Below the pieces are notes generated by a model. The model was given only the letters and a program-made list of their open reading frames with translations, searched no databases and was not told the origin of the DNA. Source: a virus. Taken from it: a stretch of DNA of 54,250 bases. Position 1 is the first letter of the stretch, and each line of letters starts with the position of its first letter. Shown here one piece after another: positions 24,601 to 34,745 of the stretch. The stretch covers positions 1 through 54,250 of IMG/VR virus record IMGVR_UViG_3300049217_000080, one strand, 5' to 3'. The position numbers were made by a program, and so were the translations under genes.

Positions 24601-24654
24601 AAGTATTTAAATATCAAGGAAATTACATAGATATGTGTGTTTTTATCAATCTCC

Positions 24655-24684
24655 TTGACAATTGAATCTTTATTATGATAGAGT
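24655..24684 (+). promoter_or_regulatory. Sigma70-like promoter of first + strand island
   Basis: TTGACA at 24655-24660 and TAGAGT at 24679-24684 are separated by 18 bp. It precedes the gene at 24705 and is divergent from the GIY-YIG gene. Its -10 box matches the TAGRRT family. Confidence 0.55.
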
Positions 24685-24704
24685 CAGTATGAGAGGTGAT
24701 CAAC

Positions 24705-25082
24705 TTGGGAAAATCTAGAACGGACCGAAACGGGCAAACTAGGGAACAACAATTAATCAAGGAAAATCAAGCACTTAAGAGACAGATCCAGATATTACGC
24801 AAAAAAGTCGCAAGAAATGATCTCAACCGATATGAAAACGTAAAGGAAGCCGTAGAAGACCATGAACGAAATAGCGGGCTCCCTACCACACAAGACCTTC
24901 TAGATAGTCTAAAACGAGAGTGGGCCTGTAAAAATGAGGGTTGCGGAGGTTATCTGGAGGTAACATTGTTTAATAAAATAAATACCGTATACTACTACAG
25001 AAAATGCAATTCTTGTACCAATAGAACGACTAGCCAGAAATATGACCCAAACTCTGTTAAAGGAATTTTAAGAAATGAATGA
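24705..25082 (+). CDS. Coiled-coil zinc-ribbon protein
   Basis: The protein has 125 residues. The TTG at 24705 is chosen because GAGGTGATC, an almost perfect anti-Shine-Dalgarno match, lies five to six bases upstream; a GTG at 24696 would sit inside that site. Residues about 15-40 form a basic coiled coil (LIKENQALKRQIQILRKKV). Residues 72-105 carry four cysteines as CKNEGC...CNSC, probably one zinc ribbon. A nucleic-acid-binding role is plausible but unproven. It overlaps the next gene by 8 bp. Confidence 0.65.
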   Translation: MGKSRTDRNGQTREQQLIKENQALKRQIQILRKKVARNDLNRYENVKEAVEDHERNSGLPTTQDLLDSLKREWACKNEGCGGYLEVTLFNKINTVYYYRKCNSCTNRTTSQKYDPNSVKGILRNE

Positions 25083-25296
25083 ATTTGTTGAAGGCGATGT
25101 TATTATTTGTGGCACAGGACAGGCCGGTAGTATCGTGGAATGCTTTAAAAGAGATGTATGGGTTTTGTTACGTAACAACGACATATGGGTCGGACCTACA
25201 TCGCATATACGACATCCACAAGATGAAGCGGATTTAAACGCGTGCCCGCTAGACGTGGAAAGAGTCGCTCCTAAAATTAAACTGAGAGAAGACTAG
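25075..25296 (+). CDS. Hypothetical small protein
   Basis: This 73-residue protein is not recognised. Its first half is beta-rich (DVIICGTGQAGSIVECFKRDVWVLL), compatible with a small SH3-like barrel. It converges with the minus-strand gene at 25293, and the two stop codons share the palindrome CTAG at 25293-25296. Confidence 0.6.
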   Translation: MNEFVEGDVIICGTGQAGSIVECFKRDVWVLLRNNDIWVGPTSHIRHPQDEADLNACPLDVERVAPKIKLRED

Positions 25297-26048
25297 TCAA
25301 TCCAGTATTTTGAGTACGGATTTTGATTAAGACCGTTTGGTTGAAAATAAATACCACAAACAGCCTTCATCATATCTAGTCCGAATACTTTTTTAAGTCT
25401 CCACATCCAAACCAGACTTCCTAAATAACAAAGTAGGCTTACTTTTTTTAGGCAATTCTGTGTCTGCCACGACAACAACCGGTCATTTGAATCCGTAGGG
25501 GAATCACCCATACAAGAGGTCGCGACAATCATCGCGGATAAAAAATAAAGAGGAAAGAACGCTAATCTAATCAGCCAATGAAGTGGGTTTACTAGGGATG
25601 GAAAAGAAGCGGAAATCATAGAACATAACAGTTGGGGTTGGCGAATCAAGAAGTCTTGCCATTGCCATTTACCGGGCTGTTGATTATCCATAGAGCCCTT
25701 GTTTTTGATACAGGCCCAAAGAAAGGTTCTTGGAATTTTAGTGTTCCCTAGTTCAATGCAGCCATTTAAGGTTCCAAGGTAGTCGTCAACAGATTCCAAT
25801 CCATCGTTTTCATTTAAAGGAACCCTGTTAAGCAGGCCCTGGGAATCTACACATTGCTCTATTTTTTGGGAGTAATCCTGTTTGTCCAGATTTGTTAGTT
25901 GACCATTTCTTTTAAGTAAGATATAGTATATAGATGTAAACAATGGACCGTTATCGCTGCCACCTACGTTTGGCGTTGGCACACAGGGCGATGGCGTACA
26001 TAAACCGTTTCCATCCCAGAATTTACTAAAATCATCGCGAATTCCCAT
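25293..26048 (-). CDS. Hypothetical membrane-anchored protein
   Basis: This 251-residue protein is not recognised. It starts MGIRDDFSKFWDGNG, has a Cys/Pro segment (CTPSPCVPTP, residues 17-26) and one convincing membrane helix at about 157-178 (LIRLAFFPLYFLSAMIVAT), with a second possible hydrophobic stretch near 203-218. The ATG lies only eight bases from an AATCTTTA motif. It stands alone on the minus strand between two + strand islands. Confidence 0.65.
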   Translation of the reverse strand: MGIRDDFSKFWDGNGLCTPSPCVPTPNVGGSDNGPLFTSIYYILLKRNGQLTNLDKQDYSQKIEQCVDSQGLLNRVPLNENDGLESVDDYLGTLNGCIELGNTKIPRTFLWACIKNKGSMDNQQPGKWQWQDFLIRQPQLLCSMISASFPSLVNPLHWLIRLAFFPLYFLSAMIVATSCMGDSPTDSNDRLLSWQTQNCLKKVSLLCYLGSLVWMWRLKKVFGLDMMKAVCGIYFQPNGLNQNPYSKYWID

Positions 26049-26055
26049 AGTTAGT

Positions 26056-26102
26056 TAAAGATTCATTTTAGGGTTGACTTCTGGGAAAGACTATGTTAGG
26101 GT
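26056..26102 (+). promoter_or_regulatory. Divergent control region: TAAAGATT motif and TTGACT-N17-TAGGGT promoter
   Basis: TAAAGATT at 26056-26063 lies just upstream of the minus gene at 26048. On the + strand TTGACT at 26074-26079 and TAGGGT at 26097-26102, with a 17-bp spacer, form a promoter for the transglycosylase gene at 26121. The spacer contains GGGAAAG, similar to the other early promoters. Confidence 0.6.
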
Positions 26103-26120
26103 AGTAGTAGGAGGATAAGT

Positions 26121-26582
26121 ATGACTTATTTATCTATCATTACAGCAGCCGCTAAGGCCGCTAAAACATCGGCGATTTTGTTATATGCAGTGTGTCAGTT
26201 CGAATCAAATGATTTCATGTACGATTACACCATGTATGACAATGGAACTCCTAGTTTCTCGGTCTGTCAAATCAAATCTGGAACCGCTAAAATGCTGGGC
26301 TGGAACGGCAAAGACGAAATGGAACTCAGAAATCCTCATGTAGGCGTTAAGTACGCAGCAAAATATCTAAAGTACCAACTTGATAGATATGATAATGACT
26401 GGTGTAAAGCAGTTTCTGCCTATAATTCAGGCTCATATACGGAATCGCCTAAAAAACCTGGTTATCCCAAAAATCTTAAATATGTTCGTTTGGTTCAACA
26501 GAGATTGAGTAAAGACTTACAATCTAGACTTTCTTGTGATATAAAAGATAACAGGTTTATTAATAGAATGGAGAACGAATGA
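26121..26582 (+). CDS. Lytic transglycosylase (SLT-like), candidate endolysin or cell-wall hydrolase
   Basis: The 153-residue protein has a strong GGAGG site. The SLT fold is visible: catalytic Glu28 in CQFESND, then FSVCQIKSGTAKMLGW (the GxxQI...TA..LG element), the NPHVGVKYAAKYLKY helix, and AVSAYNSG, which closes the active site. Such enzymes cleave peptidoglycan glycan strands non-hydrolytically. No signal peptide is clear, although a hydrophobic N-terminal helix is present. Its separate promoter away from the baseplate operon fits a lysis role better than a virion role, but both are possible. Confidence 0.8.
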   Translation: MTYLSIITAAAKAAKTSAILLYAVCQFESNDFMYDYTMYDNGTPSFSVCQIKSGTAKMLGWNGKDEMELRNPHVGVKYAAKYLKYQLDRYDNDWCKAVSAYNSGSYTESPKKPGYPKNLKYVRLVQQRLSKDLQSRLSCDIKDNRFINRMENE

Positions 26583-26659
26583 AAACCGTAAAAATTACAA
26601 AGAAAATGCTCAATATGCACCCTTCAGATTTCCTTATTAAGTTGGGAGCAAAGGACTAG
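26579..26659 (+). CDS. 26-residue basic peptide
   Basis: The frame from ATG 26579 to TAG 26659 overlaps the transglycosylase stop as ATGA, and its stop shares CTAG (26656-26659) with the convergent tail gene. It encodes a basic, amphipathic peptide starting MKTVKITKKMLNMHP. The coupling argues that it is translated. Function is unknown. Confidence 0.4.
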   Translation: MKTVKITKKMLNMHPSDFLIKLGAKD

Positions 26660-27084
26660 GATCTGTCGAGGGCGAATAGCGGTACCATACCCTTAAAGTT
26701 AAAATTGAGCTTGTAGGTTCCCTTTGCTGCCACAGAATGACTCTCGTTTGAGATCTTACATTGGGGGATAAATATAATATCCTCGGACGTTGCTCTGTCA
26801 GAAATTCTTATAGAAATATATGGTGAAGCCGAAACGTCGCTAAATAAACTTCTCATATTTTTTGCCTGAAGGCCACCGCTCAACTTGAGACGCAAGGAAT
26901 TCACACTTCCGCTGACAGTAATTTTACCACCTGAGATTTCTTGTGGGTAGGGGCTGTCAACGCCGTAAATCTCATCTTCACCATAATCGACGGAAAAACT
27001 TATGCTTTCAACTTCTTTAAAAAGCTGATTGTTAATGTAGAGATTGATGTGAGGACCTGTGATTACGACTGGTAGTGATGCCAT
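26656..27084 (-). CDS. Tail-tube-like or baseplate protein
   Basis: This 142-residue beta-rich protein (PVVITGPHINLYINNQLFKEV; ISGGKITVSGSVNSLRLKLSGG; GTYKLNFNFKG) has the size and strand pattern of tail-tube or tube-initiator proteins of contractile tails. It sits at the 3' end of the baseplate operon, two bases after the 645-residue wedge gene. The true tube gene may lie outside the window, so this could be a tube-like connector at the baseplate. Confidence 0.5.
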   Translation of the reverse strand: MASLPVVITGPHINLYINNQLFKEVESISFSVDYGEDEIYGVDSPYPQEISGGKITVSGSVNSLRLKLSGGLQAKNMRSLFSDVSASPYISIRISDRATSEDIIFIPQCKISNESHSVAAKGTYKLNFNFKGMVPLFALDRS

Positions 27085-27086
27085 AA

Positions 27087-29024
27087 TTATTCTCCTGTCA
27101 AGTCGTTTATAGGATAATTTACTGTGATAGGATTCGGTCCATATACGTATACGATTTCATCATATGGTGTATCTGACTTGCCCAATCCAATACTATTGGG
27201 ATAAAGTATTGTAAACACTATGGAAATTCCTGCCGCCGTCACTTGCTCGATCAATTGTTCTGCATAGATACGACCTTCAACTACATCTGTAATATAGAAT
27301 GCATAAGACGTGCCATTGATTGGCAATACAACCGGTGATTTTGATTGAATTAAAGAAATACTCTGTCCGGCCGGATGATCGAATTGCAGGTTATTTATTG
27401 GGCTTAACAATATGCTTGTATCTGATGGTGTAGCCAAATATTGAGCCAATTCCTGTGTAGGTCCGCCGTAGTCAAAGATCACGTAACCGGTTTGATTAGG
27501 GAAATTAGCACTACTTTCCATTAAAACAATTCTTCCGGTGCTAGAGTTAACGTCCTGTGTTAACACAGAGTCTACCGCAGCTACTGTAAACGGTTGTGTT
27601 TTATCGTATACGTATGGTCCCAACTGATTGGGCTCCAACGAAACGTTTGATCCTAATGGACCGCTAGCAATGATATCCGCAGATCCCGTATACGTAATGG
27701 TCAGGGCGTTTGCCAAACTATCATTTATAATATAAACAATATTTTGCTCATTAATAACGTTTACGATTCCAACCATTCCTGCATCTAACGAATTTATCTC
27801 GTTAACAATGTTCTGTACGGTATCCAAAATAGTCGCGCCATTAACAAAATTAACTCCAGCCACCAACGAGATGGTCGGCGTTATACTAAAAGTATCTCCA
27901 GGACTTGGCTGGGCAAGTAAGGTAAATGTGCCTCTAGGAGGATCGTGTAAGTGTGCGGACCCAATCCTGCTGCGTCTTATAACTTGAGTTGTTGCGGGCA
28001 AGAATATTTGTAGAACGTTGCTCTCCACCTGATAAAGTGCTGCGTAATATTCATTTGATTGAATAGTTTCTTTTACAGGATTAAAAAACAGTACCGCAGT
28101 GTCAGAGCCTTGGGTAATAATACCTGTCGTTCCTATCGGATTGTAAACCTCAAAATAAGATGTTCCGACTGATCCACCAACTGCATCTATGATGGTAAAA
28201 GTTCCCACATTAGAGGACGAGGCAAATCCACCACCATAAATATTGACGTAATAGCCTGGCAGCAACTTTCCTAGGTTTGGGTTGGCGCCCCCAGACCACG
28301 TAAAACGAATTCTGCCGTCTGACTGAATGCTAAGAGTCCACTGAGTGGAAGCGTTCCCTCCAGCACTTACTGGAGCGGGGAATACGAGTACGTTTTGGGC
28401 TGAGCCGCCTAAGACTTGCACCGAAGATCTAGGACCAATGGTGCTTGAGATTAACTGAACGTAATTACCAAGACCGTTATTTGTGGTAGTGGCTAGGCCG
28501 GTTAGATTTTGTGTAGCTAAATAGGATACTATTGCATCGGCCACTTCTATCGCAGTCGCAGCGTGTATGTTTGCAAAATTTGATGTTTCAAAAGTAATAG
28601 TGACGGGAGGTGCGCCATCAAAGCTTATAATAAGAGTATCGCCATCACTTAGATTGTATGGCTCGATCATTGTTGCAGAATCGTAAGCATTGGTGAAATG
28701 GATTCCGAAAATAATTTCGAGCAAATTATTTATAAGGTCCCTTACTTGTTTTCTGTTCTTGACCTGAATTCCGATCTGCTGAAATAAGTCATCTGCGATT
28801 CCCAATGACGGCGGTCTAGTTACACCGTACTGGGCCAACAGAAGATCCAAGTATTGCCCACTAGCGGTAGTAATAAATAAATTTTCATTCACCGCCTCGA
28901 CGGAATTGATGAGATACCCGGTTCCTGTAGCCAGAGCGTTTAGGACGGCCGAGACATTGGGACCTTTCAGGGCTGGATTCAGGAACGATCTTAATCTCTG
29001 GTATTCTGTTAAGTTAGTTGCCAT
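27087..29024 (-). CDS. Baseplate wedge protein (J-like N-terminus)
   Basis: This 645-residue protein has an N-terminus with NLFITTASGQYLDLLLAQYGVTR and VRDLINNLLEIIFGIHFT, the beginning typical of gpJ/gp6-family wedge proteins. A long beta-rich insertion (residues about 120-330) follows, and later segments resemble the wing-type domains of wedge proteins. It is co-transcribed with the giant J-like gene (3-bp gap). The two could form the gp6/gp7-like heterodimer that makes the inner baseplate ring. Confidence 0.65.
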   Translation of the reverse strand: MATNLTEYQRLRSFLNPALKGPNVSAVLNALATGTGYLINSVEAVNENLFITTASGQYLDLLLAQYGVTRPPSLGIADDLFQQIGIQVKNRKQVRDLINNLLEIIFGIHFTNAYDSATMIEPYNLSDGDTLIISFDGAPPVTITFETSNFANIHAATAIEVADAIVSYLATQNLTGLATTTNNGLGNYVQLISSTIGPRSSVQVLGGSAQNVLVFPAPVSAGGNASTQWTLSIQSDGRIRFTWSGGANPNLGKLLPGYYVNIYGGGFASSSNVGTFTIIDAVGGSVGTSYFEVYNPIGTTGIITQGSDTAVLFFNPVKETIQSNEYYAALYQVESNVLQIFLPATTQVIRRSRIGSAHLHDPPRGTFTLLAQPSPGDTFSITPTISLVAGVNFVNGATILDTVQNIVNEINSLDAGMVGIVNVINEQNIVYIINDSLANALTITYTGSADIIASGPLGSNVSLEPNQLGPYVYDKTQPFTVAAVDSVLTQDVNSSTGRIVLMESSANFPNQTGYVIFDYGGPTQELAQYLATPSDTSILLSPINNLQFDHPAGQSISLIQSKSPVVLPINGTSYAFYITDVVEGRIYAEQLIEQVTAAGISIVFTILYPNSIGLGKSDTPYDEIVYVYGPNPITVNYPINDLTGE

Positions 29025-29027
29025 AAA

Positions 29028-32000
29028 TCACTGTATCAAAGAAACTGAGATATCGGACGCACTTATTACATATGTCTGTTCGTCTTGTTGAACTACGATC
29101 AAATCATTCGTGTCACTGTAAGCTGGACTAGAAATTGCAACAGAAATAATTCCTGGAATTATTGTACAGACAGAAATTATACTCGAAATAGCAATAGATT
29201 GACCTATTGCGTTACTATTTATAAGCGCAGCTACGTTACTTTGCACTTGTTGCACAATAGAACTAAAGGGAGCGCCGGTAGCGAGCCTGATATCAATAGC
29301 TATGTCGTTAATGACCAATACTAGGGGTGGCTTAATAAAAATATCCGTGCCGGCCGCAGCGACTCCCGCAAAAGTTAATGGGTCCGTAGGGTCCCCATAT
29401 ACTACCCTATTCGCTTGTTGAATTAAACCAGTATTATACTTATAACCGTCCAAACCTTGATCTACTGTAACTGGAAACGCTAACTTACCTAGCGCCGTAA
29501 CTTCTACACCGGCCGACTGATTCATCTTTTGGTATTGAGCAACCGTATCAAAAAGAATCTCGTTCAAATTATTTGTTCCTGGTTGCATCGCGACCAAGTA
29601 CACGTGTTTATAACCAGAATACGGGGTTCCTTCATTGATATAAAACGATGACAATAATCCAGTCAAATTCAAACTAGATACAGCCGATATTAATCCCGTC
29701 ACAACAATCTGGGTAGGGCTAACCACTGATACGACTGGGTATGTTCCAGCGCTATTTGCCCCGAAAGCAGTTCCAGAAATAACCAACTGGTCTCCAGGAA
29801 TTGTTGCTTCATAGGTATAAAAGGTTAAACTGCTTGAGGTAAGGATTTGTTCTTCTTCGATATAGTCTGCATTCTCAATCCAGAAGCTATCATTAAAAGT
29901 TCTAATAACTCTATAAGTTCCTTGATTGCTAGACGAGAACGGCGCTCCAATAATAACAGAATCACCTTCTTGGACACCGGTCGTCGCAACAAAAGTGGTT
30001 CCTGCCGTTATAGTGGCACTACCTAAGACTACCGCATTTGAGTTGGTAACTTGTAAAACAGTAGCACTTACACCCGAAACCGTAAAAGTTCCGCTATTCA
30101 GAGGAGAGGACGGAATATCTATGGTCACCAAACTACCAATAGACAGTTCGCTAAACGTAGTTGTTCCGCTTGTGATGGTATAGATGGCATCATTAGTTCC
30201 TGGAACCAACGCCACAGATACAGTATCTCCTGTCGTACTGGTAAAGTTTACGGAATAGTTAAGGTATTGAGACACATCAGTACTATTCACATAACTAAAG
30301 CAAACGAATGTTCCTTGTTTTTCAACTCGGAATTTGAGCCCACTTAATCCCGGAATAACTCTTGGTTCTCCGAAATAAAATTGAGCCGAGGTTTGTCCTG
30401 AAACTATAACTGTAGTTTGCCCTGCGAGCGGCGAGTTAGGAATAGTAGTCACATCAGAATTAGTTCCAAAGTTGGTCAACTTCTTTTGTGCGGTCGCAGC
30501 TTGTAGTTTAAACCACTGACCACTTAATACGTTGTCGGAAGCGGTCGCGACAGCATAGATAGCAGAGTACTGGTTGTTAATGTTCAATGCTCCGTCTTGA
30601 AGTGGGAAAGCGTATCCATTTGCCGGACCTCCTACGATCTCCACATAACCTTGTGAGCCGTAGGTATATGACGATATTTCCAAAACAGAGTCTCTGTCAG
30701 CGGGATTGATTAAGCTCGCGGTGGACAGTCCGGTAACGGGTAGAACGTTCAAATATTGATAAACTTGATCTATGGTGGTCGGAGACAGTATCACGGTTTC
30801 GCCGTTGTTGAACGCGTATCCTGGTAGAGTGCTACTTGGATAAGATAGAGGCCTTTTCAGTACGAATTGCGGACTACCCGTATTTACGAATGTTAGAGTT
30901 GTACCAATATTGGTAGAGGTGGCCGTAGCCGACAAGGTCACCATTGGGCCTGTGGCTGAGATTACCGTTGTTCCACCGGGAATTCCCATACCCGATACCG
31001 TAGCACCGGGCAGAATTCCAGAATTAGGGTAGACACCACTTAAAATATTGCTGCCGCTTGTGGTGTTTCCACTTCCAGAAATAGTGTTAGCGCTAATGTT
31101 GCTATACAAAATCCAATTAATACCATCTAAAAGTTGGGTGCTGGCGCTAGCGGTGATGATTCCAGTTCCAGGAGAGCCGCCCGTACCATCATTTACAGCC
31201 GTAGCGGTCACATAAGCCGACAAATTGGCGTTAACATAGGTAACTACTGCGTTTGCGGTTGTCGAAGGAGGTACTGTGATCGTAATATTGATCGTATTTG
31301 TAATGGTAACGCTACTGCTGATAACTAAAGCTGCACCATTATAGATATAACTTACGATAATTTGTTCCCCGGTACTTCCCCATGGAACAGATCTGTACAA
31401 AATCGAGCTTTGGTTAGTAGTGCTACTCAAAACCTTTTTAGCTTGCATCAATAGTTTGTAGTTGTTGAAGCTAAATCCAGGCCCGAATGAGGTTCCAAAG
31501 GCCCCCATTGGAGCGAAATCAGAATCATAGGCGTTAAAAGCGCCAGAATCTACGGTGTAAGTAGTATTGGTTAGTGCGTGACGATAAAAAGGAATTTGAA
31601 ATATGTAATTGACAAAATTATTGTCCATCACAACAGCCATAGTGTCGTTATTACCAAAAGAGAGTGGGCTTGAGGTGAAGAATCGGTCGCCGGACCTGAG
31701 CCGTCTAACATCCGGATCGTCAGTAAAATTAATTACGGTTGTAGGAGGTATAGTCTCTTGTACTACTTCGTTTTCCGGTTGTTCGTCGTCGATAACGCCG
31801 ACAATGGTGATGCTAACGGCCGTGGTGGTAGCGGTCGCGGACTGACTGATATGGACCTGAGTAGGAGAATCTACGGACGAAATAACACTTCCGGCAGGAA
31901 TTCCAGAGCCTGTCACGGTCATGTTGACTTTGAAGCCAGTGGTGGACGGAATATTTGTGATGATAAACGAACCAAGAGTAATGTTACCCGTGGTTGTTTC

Positions 32001-34745
32001 CAGGGTGGTGCCGTAGGGATTGATGAAGGTGATGATCTCGTCCGGATCTCTGCCTGCCAATGAAATGTTGGAGGTGAACTTAGTCAAAAGCGAATCAGGA
32101 GGTGAAGCAAAAGTATCCGACGTAATAGTGCTGTGGAAAAACGACGGCATGTAAGCTGCGGCGGAGTCCTGATAAGCAATCAAAGGATAACTACTGTCAC
32201 TGAACTGTCCTGCTGTGAAATTCAACTGCGATCCAGAGACATCAAAGGTTAACACTGTTACAGAGCCACCGGTATTCAGGGTTCTGGTACCAACTGTCAT
32301 GTACTCTTCTAGTGAAACACCAAAGGTCAAAGCATCTGTTTGAGCCTGAAGATAAGCTGCTACGTACTCAAGAGTATTAGTCCCTGCTGGTACGTTGAAC
32401 TTTTGAGGAGCGTAGTTGGTTCTGGAAACTACGAAACCTCCGGTTATTTGCACGTCTGATTGCGGAACTACCGCTGCCGCTTCTGCTGCAGTGACCAAAA
32501 TATTTAATGTGTCGCTCGGATTGGTCGTGGTCGTGATAGAATGGACTCTTCCTTCCAAGCGGTTCGTGGCCGCTAATTGTGGGGACCAAATTATAACGTA
32601 GTCGCCAGGAAGAACGTTTGAGAAGGCCATCGGGATATTGGAAAGATAATGTACTATGCTGCCCGTGGTGGAGACGGTTAGGAAGCTGCCGGCGGTTGCG
32701 CCCGTAGCAATTGGAATTACGGGATCGTCGACTGCGATCCAAACATAACCTTCGGTTGGAAACGTTAGCGTGCCTGCGGGTATAATAGAACTTGTGATAG
32801 TTCCTTTTGTGTTTTCGGTGCCCGCAGTTAAATTGTCTCCAGCGACCAATGGTACGGCGAGCTGAAACTGTGCCGTATTTCTGTCCAAAATATAATCGGC
32901 TGGTGCTCCGTCAGATGAAAGCCCAACAGTTAAACTAAACATTCCTTTTGAAACTAGAGTGGAAGAAGGATCAATGGAAATTTCGGCACGAGTCGTGTAA
33001 CCTGAATTAGAAGTTAGTTCGATCTGGGTGCCAACTATTGACGCGGTAACACCGGTCAGTTTGTTGTTAAATACTTCAACCCAAGAAGCCAAAGAATTGG
33101 TTGCATTTACTGTAGTATACAGACCGGTGGCAATAAAATCTGAGTTAAGAAAGGTGTAAGTGATTGCAGCAGTGTTATCCACTGTGAGGATCAGAGTGTC
33201 TCCGTTAGAGATGGTTCCAGACCATAGACTTTGGTTTTGGGTTAGAACCGAAGCTGTGTTTCCATCTTCACTAAGTAGTGTCTCGTTCTTGTAGAGCCAA
33301 AGCGTTTCATTTAAAGTCGTTGGGAAGCCTAGATAGTTGTTGGCGTTGATGGCGGTAGGAGAAGAGGGAACTGTAACTTGGATTCCTTCATGCGTTTCAA
33401 GTGAGATAGCGCTTAGTACAACATAGGTTCCAGAGCCGGCGGTTGTGGCTTGAAAGTTTAGAGCCGAATCTGCGTTAATACTAGCACAAATCTCGAAAGC
33501 AGTCGCGGCTCCAGGAGCTTGGAAATCGGAGGTAAGGAAGGTATGCTGAGTAGTGATTCCTCCTACGGTTACAGCCAGAACCATCTCTCCATAAACAGCA
33601 AATGGACTTGTATCAGTAGACACAATAGACGCTTCTGCAACAGGAGCTTGAGTTCCACCAGTAGCTAATTGAAAGAATTTTTCTCCTCCGACCGCGACAT
33701 CCACAATGTGTTCGATTGCGACACCCGCAGTTTTTGCTTCGTATGGCGTATTGCCTGCAGCGATATAAACCGTGGATGAACCGTTTAGGTTGTTAACTAA
33801 ATTAACAGAAGTAATTGTGGCGGCTTCATCTGTAGCGGAAACGCCGATAAGAGAGTTTTTAATAGCAGTAGCAGTTCCTAGACCAATGGAGGAAAGTTTT
33901 TGAAGAATTTGGGTGCGAAGAGCATCATCGGTAGTAGGGTCAGTTCCGTTAGAAGTAGGATTTGGATTAGTGACAGTAGCGTTGGGAAATGGCGGAGCGG
34001 CGAATTGAACGATAGTGTTAGCAGCTACATTTCCTACTGAGCCGGGAAGAAGAGCGGTAATAGGAATATTGGTAACGGTTGTTGCGCCTGGGAGAATGCT
34101 GGCGGTTTGAGTAATTACATATTGGTTTGATGGAACCAAACCGTTTCCTGGTGCCAATACAATTGTGTTAACCGGAATAGTTCTTACGGAGCCCTGAGAA
34201 AGAATTACTGATTCGCCGATATTATGATAGTGAGAAGTCGGACTTGTTAGATTGATTTGAAAATAATTTCCGATAGCAGCAGTTGAAGAATATCCAATAG
34301 GCCCTTCTGAGTCATTGGTCCCCCGGCCAATATAAATTGAACCAGAAGCCGGGAAGCCAGTAATTGAACCGACATAGATAACGGTCGAACCAATATTGAC
34401 TGGTGCCGATCCAGGATAAATCGCTGATGAAACGACTTGAAAACTAGTATCAATAACTGTAATAGCGCCCGTAGCAACTGCGGATTCAGTTGGCGTGATT
34501 TGGAATTCAGCAGCTATAAGTTGTAGGTTTGGACCGGTGGCATACTGGATACTGGAATTAAGAAGAGTTTGAAACACATCGCCTGAAGCGCGGGCAATCG
34601 TCAGAGAAACCGTTTCAAAAAAACTTAAGTTAGCAGAACCTATAAAAGGTGAGGAAATTCCAGTACTTGCAGAATAACTGGAAAGCATATCAGAAAGGAT
34701 GGTTTGGTAGCTGGAAGGTTGTGGCAAATTAGGGGTGTTGGACAT
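29028..34745 (-). CDS. Giant baseplate J-like (gp6/gp47 family) wedge protein
   Basis: This protein is 1905 residues, several times the usual ~350-660. The N-terminal ~330 residues carry the baseplate-J signature: ATGPNLQLIAAEFQITP, LLPGSVGNVAANTIVQF and DDALRTQILQKLSSIG. The remainder is a chain of beta-rich domains with recurrent strands such as LTVSG/VSATVLQVTN and repeated GSVIS-type turns, probably decorating the baseplate rim. The C-terminal ~180 residues (VTVDQGLDGYKYNTGLIQQANRVVYGDP) look like a second conserved wedge domain. The whole should be part of the wedge ring that triggers sheath contraction. Confidence 0.7.
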   Translation of the reverse strand: MSNTPNLPQPSSYQTILSDMLSSYSASTGISSPFIGSANLSFFETVSLTIARASGDVFQTLLNSSIQYATGPNLQLIAAEFQITPTESAVATGAITVIDTSFQVVSSAIYPGSAPVNIGSTVIYVGSITGFPASGSIYIGRGTNDSEGPIGYSSTAAIGNYFQINLTSPTSHYHNIGESVILSQGSVRTIPVNTIVLAPGNGLVPSNQYVITQTASILPGATTVTNIPITALLPGSVGNVAANTIVQFAAPPFPNATVTNPNPTSNGTDPTTDDALRTQILQKLSSIGLGTATAIKNSLIGVSATDEAATITSVNLVNNLNGSSTVYIAAGNTPYEAKTAGVAIEHIVDVAVGGEKFFQLATGGTQAPVAEASIVSTDTSPFAVYGEMVLAVTVGGITTQHTFLTSDFQAPGAATAFEICASINADSALNFQATTAGSGTYVVLSAISLETHEGIQVTVPSSPTAINANNYLGFPTTLNETLWLYKNETLLSEDGNTASVLTQNQSLWSGTISNGDTLILTVDNTAAITYTFLNSDFIATGLYTTVNATNSLASWVEVFNNKLTGVTASIVGTQIELTSNSGYTTRAEISIDPSSTLVSKGMFSLTVGLSSDGAPADYILDRNTAQFQLAVPLVAGDNLTAGTENTKGTITSSIIPAGTLTFPTEGYVWIAVDDPVIPIATGATAGSFLTVSTTGSIVHYLSNIPMAFSNVLPGDYVIIWSPQLAATNRLEGRVHSITTTTNPSDTLNILVTAAEAAAVVPQSDVQITGGFVVSRTNYAPQKFNVPAGTNTLEYVAAYLQAQTDALTFGVSLEEYMTVGTRTLNTGGSVTVLTFDVSGSQLNFTAGQFSDSSYPLIAYQDSAAAYMPSFFHSTITSDTFASPPDSLLTKFTSNISLAGRDPDEIITFINPYGTTLETTTGNITLGSFIITNIPSTTGFKVNMTVTGSGIPAGSVISSVDSPTQVHISQSATATTTAVSITIVGVIDDEQPENEVVQETIPPTTVINFTDDPDVRRLRSGDRFFTSSPLSFGNNDTMAVVMDNNFVNYIFQIPFYRHALTNTTYTVDSGAFNAYDSDFAPMGAFGTSFGPGFSFNNYKLLMQAKKVLSSTTNQSSILYRSVPWGSTGEQIIVSYIYNGAALVISSSVTITNTINITITVPPSTTANAVVTYVNANLSAYVTATAVNDGTGGSPGTGIITASASTQLLDGINWILYSNISANTISGSGNTTSGSNILSGVYPNSGILPGATVSGMGIPGGTTVISATGPMVTLSATATSTNIGTTLTFVNTGSPQFVLKRPLSYPSSTLPGYAFNNGETVILSPTTIDQVYQYLNVLPVTGLSTASLINPADRDSVLEISSYTYGSQGYVEIVGGPANGYAFPLQDGALNINNQYSAIYAVATASDNVLSGQWFKLQAATAQKKLTNFGTNSDVTTIPNSPLAGQTTVIVSGQTSAQFYFGEPRVIPGLSGLKFRVEKQGTFVCFSYVNSTDVSQYLNYSVNFTSTTGDTVSVALVPGTNDAIYTITSGTTTFSELSIGSLVTIDIPSSPLNSGTFTVSGVSATVLQVTNSNAVVLGSATITAGTTFVATTGVQEGDSVIIGAPFSSSNQGTYRVIRTFNDSFWIENADYIEEEQILTSSSLTFYTYEATIPGDQLVISGTAFGANSAGTYPVVSVVSPTQIVVTGLISAVSSLNLTGLLSSFYINEGTPYSGYKHVYLVAMQPGTNNLNEILFDTVAQYQKMNQSAGVEVTALGKLAFPVTVDQGLDGYKYNTGLIQQANRVVYGDPTDPLTFAGVAAAGTDIFIKPPLVLVINDIAIDIRLATGAPFSSIVQQVQSNVAALINSNAIGQSIAISSIISVCTIIPGIISVAISSPAYSDTNDLIVVQQDEQTYVISASDISVSLIQ

